Below are positions 1 to 4,637 of a stretch of 8,735 nt of DNA, piece after piece. This DNA is from Bacteroidales bacterium (GTDB lineage Bacteria > Bacteroidota > Bacteroidia > Bacteroidales > F082): assembly GCA_029933565.1 (NCBI GenBank), contig JAOZNY010000124.1, forward strand, positions 1 to 8,735. Direction: 5' to 3'. The notes under the pieces are model-generated. The model made no database searches, was not told the DNA's origin, and was given only the letters and a program-made list of their open reading frames with translations. Numbering within the stretch: position 1 is the stretch's first letter; the number at the start of each line of letters is the position of its first letter. The translations under genes and the position numbers were made by a program.

Positions 1-170
1 TTAAGGTAGGAAAAATTCATGTTGGCGATAATCGTGTGCTGGCTGATAAATTTGGTGTAAGGAATATTCCTTTTTTGATACTAATGAATAATGGTAGAGA
101 AATTGCCCGTATGCCGGGCATTGAGAGTAAGGAATATTTGGAAGGATTGATTGAGGGGGAGTTGGAGTAG
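1..170 (+). CDS. Thioredoxin-fold protein, C-terminal part (5' end outside window)
   Basis: An open frame (first complete codon at position 3) gives 55 residues and ends at a TAG at 168-170. The peptide has the layout of the second half of a thioredoxin domain: an Asp-Asn and Leu-Ala-Asp-Lys-Phe-Gly-Val segment, then Arg-Asn-Ile-Pro-Phe with the conserved cis-proline before a hydrophobic beta strand, then an Asn-Asn-Gly turn, a Gly-Ile-Glu segment and a final charged helix. The active-site CxxC would lie upstream and cannot be seen, so it is unknown whether this is a redox-active thioredoxin or a related fold. A second thioredoxin follows on the same strand about 175 bases later, suggesting a tandem pair. 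The last codons merge into an 8-bp tandem repeat. Confident for the fold, not for the exact family. Confidence 0.75.
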   Translation, partial: KVGKIHVGDNRVLADKFGVRNIPFLILMNNGREIARMPGIESKEYLEGLIEGELE

Positions 171-268
171 TGTAGGAATGGAGTTTTGGAGTAATGGAGT
201 TTTGGAGTAATGGAGTGTTGGAGTAGTGGAGTGTTGGAAGATTGGATAATTTGGTGATTGGATAATTG
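162..268 (+). repeat. 8-bp degenerate tandem repeat (TTGGAGTA / ATGGAGTK)
   Basis: About thirteen consecutive 8-bp units stay in one register from 162 to 265, with a partial unit to 268. The core alternates TTGGAGTA with ATGGAGTT or ATGGAGTG, giving a 16-bp higher-order period. The first units are degraded (GTGTAGGA at 170-177), and the last four drift to TTGGAAGA, TTGGATAA, TTTGGTGA and TTGGATAA. The first unit contains the stop codon of the upstream thioredoxin-fold gene. The array is G-rich on the plus strand and almost lacks C. Nothing suggests it is translated beyond that stop. Confidence 0.85.
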
Positions 269-293
269 AAACAACCATTAAAAATCATTAACA

Positions 294-328
294 AATAACG
301 AATAACCAATAACTAATAACGAATAACC
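294..328 (+). repeat. 7-bp tandem repeat AATAACS just upstream of the thioredoxin gene
   Basis: Five uninterrupted 7-bp units run AATAACG, AATAACC, AATAACT, AATAACG, AATAACC, followed by decayed copies (AGATAAC, AACGATAAC) that reach the ATG at 346. Since 7 is not a multiple of 3, the TAA in each unit puts stop codons in all three plus frames. The tract is A-rich and unstructured, which is usual in front of Bacteroidota start codons, so it may form part of the translation start region. That role is inference. Confidence 0.8.
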
Positions 329-345
329 AGATAACAACGATAACA

Positions 346-786
346 ATGACAACACTTTCAATAAATTTTTATTTCTGGATCCCTATGGGGATATTAATAG
401 TGGTTTTTTTATTCGCTTTTTACAAAAGGGCTAAAATGCTTAAGGGAATGACTGAAGGTCCCGATAGCGATAAATTAAAAATACTTACTGATGCTAATTT
501 TAAAGCAGTAACTGGTAAGGGTCTCAGTTTGGTCGACTTTTGGGCTCCGTGGTGCACACCATGTAAAATTCAAGGTCCCATTGTAAGCGAACTTGCTAAG
601 GAGATTGGAGATAGGGCGAATATTTGTAAACTTGATGTTGACAAGAATAAGAGAACTGCCAGTGAACTTAAAATAAGGAGTATTCCCACAATAATAATAT
701 TTAAAGATGGGAAACCCATTAAACAGTTTACTGGTGTGAAAACAAAAAATGTTTTACTAAAGGCATTAAAAGAAGAACTACAATAG
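346..786 (+). CDS. Membrane-anchored thioredoxin
   Basis: A 146-residue protein with one hydrophobic segment at about residues 8-25, then a linker, then a complete thioredoxin domain (about 45-146). The active site is Trp69-Cys70-Thr-Pro-Cys73, and the cis-proline is Pro114 in Ser-Ile-Pro-Thr, so it should be a working thiol-disulfide reductase. A third cysteine, Cys94, lies in the central strand region. The basic residues (Lys27, Arg28, Lys30) sit directly after the membrane segment while the N-terminal side has none. By the positive-inside rule the thioredoxin domain would then face the cytoplasm, which is unlike the periplasmic ResA/TlpA types, whose WCxxC region it otherwise resembles. 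The ATG follows an A-rich repeat with no Shine-Dalgarno. The tandem partner upstream is another thioredoxin-fold gene. Its partner reductase and substrate cannot be read from the sequence. Confidence 0.9.
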   Translation: MTTLSINFYFWIPMGILIVVFLFAFYKRAKMLKGMTEGPDSDKLKILTDANFKAVTGKGLSLVDFWAPWCTPCKIQGPIVSELAKEIGDRANICKLDVDKNKRTASELKIRSIPTIIIFKDGKPIKQFTGVKTKNVLLKALKEELQ

Positions 787-815
787 TGAAGTCATAGTAT
801 TATTTATTTCAATAA

Positions 816-848
816 GATGTTTTTGTTGCTCTAATGCTTTAAAACATC
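816..848. repeat. 8-bp perfect inverted repeat with 17-base loop
   Basis: GATGTTTT (816-823) and AAAACATC (841-848) are exact reverse complements separated by 17 bases. It lies 29 bases after the thioredoxin stop. No T run follows on the plus strand, so it is not a standard intrinsic terminator. It may be the 3' structure of the thioredoxin transcript or a binding site. No other terminator for that gene is visible. Confidence 0.4.
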
Positions 849-896
849 GGCAGTTAAGAGCGGTTGTTAAATATCAACAAAATATTGTTTACAACA

Positions 897-928
897 TTTG
901 GTTAAACCAAATAATGTTTCTATTTTTG
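897..928 (+). promoter_or_regulatory. Bacteroidota-type promoter for the rplM operon
   Basis: TTTG at 897-900 (the -33 element) is followed after exactly 20 bases by TATTTTTG at 921-928, a full match to the Bacteroidota -7 consensus TAnnTTTG. Transcription would begin around 933-936, leaving a 5' leader of about 47 bases before the rplM ATG. The -33 element sits in a dyad, ATTTGG (896-901) / CCAAAT (907-912), that might serve as an operator or be chance. Confidence 0.75.
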
Positions 929-929
929 C

Positions 930-947
930 AGCCCGATTTTTAGGGCT
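930..947 (+). promoter_or_regulatory. rplM leader: Hairpin at the 5' end of the rplM leader
   Basis: AGCCC (930-934) pairs with GGGCT (943-947) around an 8-base loop. It falls almost exactly at the predicted transcription start, so it would cap the mRNA 5' end and may be partly cut off by the true start site. Ribosomal-protein leaders ahead of rplM have been described in Bacteroidia, which makes autoregulation by L13 a reasonable idea. I cannot match this to that family from the sequence alone. Confidence 0.4.
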
Positions 948-981
948 ATTTAAACAACGGCGTAAGAAATATAAAGATAGA

Positions 982-1437
982 ATGAATACATTAAGTTATA
1001 AGACAGTTAGTGCCAATAAAAACACTGTTAACAAAGAGTGGCTTTTAATTGATGCCGAGAATGAAGTATTGGGAAGGCTAGCATCAGTTACAGCAAATTT
1101 ATTGCGTGGCAAACACAAACCTGAATACACACCTCACGTTGACTGTGGAGATAATGTAATAATTATCAATGCAGAGAAGATTAGATTAACAGGTGATAAA
1201 TGGGAAGCCAAGAATTATATACGTCACAGTGGATACCCTGGTGGACAAAGAAGTTTGACTGCCCGTGAACTAATGGAAAAGAAACCATTTGCAATGGTTG
1301 AAAAAGCCATAAAGGGAATGTTACCAAAAAACAAACTTGGTGCCGATTTGTTCCGCAACCTTTTTGTATATGTTGGTAGCGAGCACAAGCAAGAGGCTCA
1401 GAAACCTAAGAAAATAAATTTAAAATCAATCAGATAA
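982..1437 (+). CDS. rplM: Large-subunit ribosomal protein uL13
   Basis: A 151-residue uL13, a 50S protein that binds 23S rRNA early in assembly. The ATG at 982 is chosen because the protein then starts Met-Asn-Thr-Leu-Ser-Tyr-Lys-Thr, the usual Bacteroidota L13 beginning. The frame stays open back to a TTG at 898, but that stretch covers the promoter and leader. Family landmarks are Gly-Asp-Asn-Val-Ile-Ile-Ile-Asn-Ala (56-64), Gly-Tyr-Pro-Gly-Gly (84-88), Lys-Gly-Met-Leu-Pro-Lys-Asn-Lys-Leu-Gly (111-120) and Gly-Ser-Glu-His-Lys (132-136). It is first in the translation cluster, with its own promoter, and lies only 7 bases before rpsI. That is the standard L13-S9 pairing. Confidence 0.98.
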   Translation: MNTLSYKTVSANKNTVNKEWLLIDAENEVLGRLASVTANLLRGKHKPEYTPHVDCGDNVIIINAEKIRLTGDKWEAKNYIRHSGYPGGQRSLTARELMEKKPFAMVEKAIKGMLPKNKLGADLFRNLFVYVGSEHKQEAQKPKKINLKSIR

Positions 1438-1444
1438 TTAAGCA

Positions 1445-1831
1445 ATGGAAGTTGTTAATACACTCGGTAGAAGAAAGACCGCAATTGCAAGGATATACCT
1501 TAGTGAAGGCGAAGGAAAGATCACAATCAACAAACGTGATTACAAAGAATTTTTTCCAACAGCCACATTACACTATGTTGTTGAGCAGCCATTAATGCTA
1601 ACTGACAATATGGGAAAATACGACATAAAGGTAAATCTTGATGGCGGTGGAGTTACCGGACAAGCCGAAGCTCTTCGTCTTGCTATTTCTCGTGCGCTTG
1701 TAAAGATTGACCCCGAATATCGTCCTATTCTTAAAGAAAATGGACTAATGCGTCGCGATCCACGTATGGTGGAACGTAAGAAGCCGGGTCAGCCAAAAGC
1801 GCGTAAGAAATTCCAGTTCAGTAAACGTTAA
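1445..1831 (+). CDS. rpsI: Small-subunit ribosomal protein uS9
   Basis: A 128-residue uS9 of normal bacterial length. It has the N-terminal Leu-Gly-Arg-Arg-Lys-Thr-Ala motif (7-13), the Gly-Gly-Gly-Val-Thr-Gly-Gln-Ala-Glu-Ala segment (67-76) and the basic tail with Arg-Arg-Asp-Pro-Arg (103-107). It ends in Ser-Lys-Arg, where the final Lys-Arg reaches the ribosomal P-site tRNA in characterised ribosomes. It follows rplM after 7 bases with no terminator between, so the two share an mRNA. A T-rich run after the stop (1833-1841) has no hairpin in front of it, so readthrough into rpsB is likely. Confidence 0.98.
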   Translation: MEVVNTLGRRKTAIARIYLSEGEGKITINKRDYKEFFPTATLHYVVEQPLMLTDNMGKYDIKVNLDGGGVTGQAEALRLAISRALVKIDPEYRPILKENGLMRRDPRMVERKKPGQPKARKKFQFSKR

Positions 1832-1937
1832 TATTTTTTTCACAATTACCGGAACGAGTTTAGTATCCAAACTGCCAAAACTTCTTAAAGAACTATTTGG
1901 TGGTTGATAAAGAGAATGTAAACAAAAAATTAAAAAA
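1832..1937 (+). promoter_or_regulatory. Intergenic leader before rpsB with possible RNA structure
   Basis: This 106-base gap is much longer than the others in the cluster (7 and 30 bases). It contains a 6-bp stem, GCCAAA (1874-1879) with TTTGGT (1896-1901, one G-U pair), enclosing a short TTC/GAA hairpin (1882-1892). Just before it is a GTTT/AAAC dyad (about 1859-1872). No TAnnTTTG promoter is visible. The layout suggests a structured mRNA leader for S2, which is autoregulated in some bacteria, but the stems are modest and this is inference. Confidence 0.35.
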
Positions 1938-2831
1938 ATGACTAAAGTAAGTTTTGAGGATTTGCTGGATGCTGGTGTACATTTTGGACACCTTCGTCGC
2001 AAATGGAACCCAAGCATGGCTCCTTATATTTTTATGGAGCGTAATGGTATTCACATTATAGACCTGTATAAAACACAGGCTAAACTTGAAGAAGCGCAAA
2101 ATGCCCTTAAGCAAATTGCCAAATCAGGACGTAAAATACTATTTGTAGCCACTAAAAAGCAGGCTAAAGATATTGTTACCGATTTAGTAGCACAGATTAA
2201 TATGCCATATATTACTGAGCGCTGGACAGGTGGTATGCTTACCAACTTTGCTACTGTTCGCAAAGCAATCCGTAAAATGACAGGTATTGACAAATTAATG
2301 GTTAGCCCTGCATATAATAATCTTTCAAAGCGTGAGCGCCTACAAATTACCCGTGAGCGTGCAAAACTTGAAAAAACATTAGGTAGTATTTCTGATATGA
2401 ACCGTATTCCATCGGCACTATTTATTGTTGATATTAACAAAGAGCATATTGCTCTTGCTGAAGCTAGAAAACTTAATATTCCTGTTTTTGGAATGGTTGA
2501 TACGAACTCAGATCCAACATTGGTTGATTTCCCTATCCCATCAAACGACGATGCTTCAAAATCTATTTCTTTAATAGTTGGTACTATTGTTCAGGCAGTT
2601 GCTGAAGGACTTAATGAAAGAAAATTAAGTAAGGACAAGAAGGATGCAGAAATTAAAGAAGCACAGGCTAAAAAAGATGATTTGAAAGCTAAGTCAGAAG
2701 CACTTAAGGCTGCCGAAGATCAGGCTGATATTGATGCTGAAAAACCTATCAAGCCTACTGCTAAAACAGATGGTGATAAGGATGCCTCAAAGCCAAAAAG
2801 AGCCAGGAGACCTGTTACAAAAAAGAAATAA
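1938..2831 (+). CDS. rpsB: Small-subunit ribosomal protein uS2, with long charged C-terminal tail
   Basis: A 297-residue uS2, compared with about 240 in E. coli. The core (1 to about 230) shows the family pattern: Leu-Asp-Ala-Gly-Val-His-Phe-Gly-His near the start (11-19), Lys-Trp-Asn-Pro, Trp-Thr-Gly-Gly-Met-Leu-Thr-Asn, and Val-Asp-Thr-Asn-Ser-Asp-Pro. From about residue 232 a 65-residue extension rich in Lys, Ala, Asp and Glu, probably partly helical and partly disordered, ends in Arg-Ala-Arg-Arg-Pro-Val-Thr-Lys-Lys-Lys. Such tails vary among Bacteroidota S2 proteins. The ATG follows an A-rich stretch with no Shine-Dalgarno. S2 is the classic neighbour of tsf, here 30 bases downstream. Confidence 0.98.
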   Translation: MTKVSFEDLLDAGVHFGHLRRKWNPSMAPYIFMERNGIHIIDLYKTQAKLEEAQNALKQIAKSGRKILFVATKKQAKDIVTDLVAQINMPYITERWTGGMLTNFATVRKAIRKMTGIDKLMVSPAYNNLSKRERLQITRERAKLEKTLGSISDMNRIPSALFIVDINKEHIALAEARKLNIPVFGMVDTNSDPTLVDFPIPSNDDASKSISLIVGTIVQAVAEGLNERKLSKDKKDAEIKEAQAKKDDLKAKSEALKAAEDQADIDAEKPIKPTAKTDGDKDASKPKRARRPVTKKK

Positions 2832-2861
2832 TTTTTAATTCGAAAGTAAAAAATAAATTAT

Positions 2862-3692
2862 ATGAAGATTACAGCCCAACAGGTAAACGAACTTAGAAAG
2901 ATTACCGGTGCAGGAATGATGGATTGCAAAAATGCCCTTGTTGAATGCGAAGGTGATTTGGAAAATGCAATTGATGTACTTAGAAAAAAAGGCCAGAAAG
3001 TAGCAGCAAAACGTGCTGACCGCGAAGCTGGTGAAGGTGTTGTTTTAGCAAAAGTTAGTGATGACAAGAAATTTGCTGCTTCAATTATGATTAACTGTGA
3101 AACTGATTTTGTTGCAATTAATGCCGACTTTATCGCTTACGTTCAGTCAGTTTTGGACGTTGCAGTTGAAAATCGTGCTGCTGATGCAGATGCTTTAAAA
3201 GCCCTTTCTTTGAATGGTCGTACTGTTGAAGAAACTGTTTTAGACCAAACAGGAGTAATTGGTGAGAAAATTCAATTAGGACATTACGAAGTTGTTGAAG
3301 CGGATAGCGTTTATGCTTACATTCACCCTGGTAACCGTATTGCTTCTACTGCCGGATTTAATATGGCTGGCGACAATCTTGCCGAAGCTGGTAAAGATAT
3401 AGTAATGCAAATTGCAGCTATGTCACCTATTGCTTTAGACAAAGGAGATATCAGTCAGGAAATGATTGACCGTGAGATTGAAGTTGGAAAAGACCAGGCT
3501 CGTCAGGAAGGTAAACCTGAAGCCATGCTTGAGAAGATTGCAATGGGTAAGTTGAATAAATTCTACAAAGAGAATACTCTTGTAAATCAGGCTTTTATTA
3601 AGAATACAAAGCAAAATGTTAGTCAGTATCTTGATTCAGTGGAAAAAGGACTTACTGTTACTTCTTTTAAACGTCTTGCTCTTCAGAGATAA
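2862..3692 (+). CDS. tsf: Translation elongation factor Ts
   Basis: A 276-residue EF-Ts, the nucleotide exchange factor that releases GDP from EF-Tu in the cytoplasm. The N-terminal UBA-like domain (1 to about 54) has Leu-Arg-Lys-Ile-Thr-Gly-Ala-Gly-Met-Met-Asp-Cys-Lys. Thr81-Asp-Phe-Val84 is the motif that inserts into EF-Tu near the Mg2+ site and displaces the nucleotide. The dimerisation core follows, with Tyr-Ile-His-Pro-Gly-Asn-Arg at about 152-158. Length is normal and the protein complete. It is the last gene of the cluster and is followed by a strong hairpin terminator. Confidence 0.98.
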   Translation: MKITAQQVNELRKITGAGMMDCKNALVECEGDLENAIDVLRKKGQKVAAKRADREAGEGVVLAKVSDDKKFAASIMINCETDFVAINADFIAYVQSVLDVAVENRAADADALKALSLNGRTVEETVLDQTGVIGEKIQLGHYEVVEADSVYAYIHPGNRIASTAGFNMAGDNLAEAGKDIVMQIAAMSPIALDKGDISQEMIDREIEVGKDQARQEGKPEAMLEKIAMGKLNKFYKENTLVNQAFIKNTKQNVSQYLDSVEKGLTVTSFKRLALQR

Positions 3693-3719
3693 AGAAACTA
3701 TTTTATCAAAATAATAAAA

Positions 3720-3751
3720 CCCTCAATCAGATTTCTGATTGAGGGTTTTTT
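3720..3751. terminator. Strong, probably bidirectional intrinsic terminator after tsf
   Basis: An 11-bp perfect stem, CCCTCAATCAG (3720-3730) with CTGATTGAGGG (3735-3745), has a 4-base loop and is followed by T6 (3746-3751). Four A residues precede it (3716-3719), so it can also work on the minus strand. There it would end the transcript of the convergent lipoprotein gene at 3866. Confidence 0.93.
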
Positions 3752-3865
3752 GTTTAATGGAATTCTTGTAAATGAAATAAACCTAGTTCTGAATTTCCAT
3801 TGCTCCAAGAAAATAATGGTCAAGTTGATTCTTGTACCCTAACTCTTGCTTCTTGACTTCTCTTA

Positions 3866-4345
3866 CTATTTTGTACCGTTAGTACCAACAGTAATAGTTC
3901 CGCTCATTGGAAACTCATCGGCAAAATTTGTTCCGCCAAACAAAATAATATTTTCTAACTCATACTTATTGTTAGATTGACGGTAAACAGTACCAGCACC
4001 GGCAATTAAAGTTGTATAGCCTTCAATTGGACCATTTGCTACCATAACGGTTGTGGCATCTTCACCTGCGTTAAATGTAATTGTTACTGTCTCTCCTACT
4101 GCAGGAGTATTAGGGATTGCAATCTGAAATTGTCCTCCTTTTTTGTCATCGGCAAAAAAGGTTACTCCCTCTTCCATCTCAACAATATCGCTTTTTAATG
4201 TGCTGTAACTTTCACCATTAATGCTGACGTTAAAACTGCCCTTATAGTTATTTACCGGGTCTGTTGGGTCGTCATCTTTTTTGCAACCTGTACTTAGTAT
4301 GCTAAGCGAAATTAGCAATACGAATAAGAATTTTAAACTTTTCAT
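3866..4345 (-). CDS. Small surface-type lipoprotein of unknown function
   Basis: A 159-residue protein with a lipoprotein signal peptide: Met-Lys-Ser-Leu-Lys, a hydrophobic core (about 6-17) and a lipobox ending Ser-Thr-Gly-Cys21. After the cysteine comes Lys-Lys-Asp-Asp-Asp, resembling the acidic lipoprotein export signal that sends Bacteroidota lipoproteins to the outer face of the outer membrane. The mature part (about 138 residues) looks like a beta-rich domain with many Gly, Thr and Val and motifs such as Phe-Asn-Val-Ser-Ile-Asn-Gly-Glu. I see no catalytic motif and do not recognise the family. It stands alone, convergent with tsf and divergent from the ABC-F gene. No good TAnnTTTG promoter is visible just upstream of its ATG. 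A binding or adhesion role is only a guess. Confidence 0.85.
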   Translation of the reverse strand: MKSLKFLFVLLISLSILSTGCKKDDDPTDPVNNYKGSFNVSINGESYSTLKSDIVEMEEGVTFFADDKKGGQFQIAIPNTPAVGETVTITFNAGEDATTVMVANGPIEGYTTLIAGAGTVYRQSNNKYELENIILFGGTNFADEFPMSGTITVGTNGTK

Positions 4346-4430
4346 GTTTAATTTAAATTATTGGTTTATTAAATATTTAATTAGTTAAACTGCGTTTTGC
4401 TGTTATAAAACGACAATGTAAATATGAAAC

Positions 4431-4469
4431 AAAAAACAGAATAATTATAATTATTGGGTCTGTTTTTTT
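4431..4469. terminator. Terminator-like hairpin between divergent genes
   Basis: A 10-bp perfect stem, AAAAAACAGA (4431-4440) with TCTGTTTTTT (4459-4468), encloses ATAATTATAATTAT (4441-4454), itself a perfect palindrome. The T run extends to 4469. Read on either strand it ends in T6-T7, like an intrinsic terminator, though AT-rich. It lies 85 bases upstream of the lipoprotein start codon, so on the minus strand it could act as an attenuator in that gene's leader. Alternatively it is a cruciform or simply AT-rich sequence. Confidence 0.5.
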
Positions 4470-4477
4470 ACAAAAAG

Positions 4478-4525
4478 TGATTAAGCCGTTAACAGTAAAT
4501 TGTTGATTGATTAAGCAGTTAGCAG
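4478..4525. repeat. 18-bp direct repeat, copies 30 bp apart
   Basis: TGATTAAGCCGTTAACAG (4478-4495) recurs as TGATTAAGCAGTTAGCAG (4508-4525) with 16 of 18 identical. The start-to-start distance is 30 bp, close to three helical turns, so a regulator could bind both on one face of the DNA. It lies next to the 4431-4469 hairpin, between the lipoprotein and ABC-F genes. No protein can be named for it. Confidence 0.6.
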
Positions 4526-4566
4526 GTCGGAATGTATGCAGGCAAAAATTTCTTTCCCAATAAGGG

Positions 4567-4597
4567 TTTTATAGAGAAAATTAAAGGTTTAGTTTTG
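4567..4597 (+). promoter_or_regulatory. Promoter for the ABC-F gene
   Basis: TAGTTTTG at 4590-4597 matches the Bacteroidota -7 consensus TAnnTTTG exactly. The -33 position, 19 bases upstream, holds TTTT (4567-4570) rather than TTTG. Transcription would start near 4602-4604, leaving about 35 bases of leader before the GTG at 4638. Confidence 0.6.
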
Positions 4598-4637
4598 CAT
4601 TTCATTATCAATATTTAATCTTAAAGCAAAATAATTT

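Noticed and set aside
1..309. Minus-strand open frames of 65-102 residues, rich in Ser, Thr, Pro and His
   Set aside because: They are translations of the complementary strand of the thioredoxin 3' end and the 8-bp and 7-bp repeats; the repeated peptide pattern is an effect of the DNA repeat.
162..328. CRISPR array
   Set aside because: The periods of 7 and 8 bp have no spacers between units; these are simple tandem repeats.
898..981. Upstream TTG start that would lengthen L13 by 28 residues
   Set aside because: The stretch covers the promoter and leader, and the ATG at 982 gives the normal Bacteroidota L13 N-terminus.
1745..2440. Minus-strand open frames opposite rpsI and rpsB
   Set aside because: They lie antisense to highly conserved ribosomal protein genes and show no recognisable protein features.
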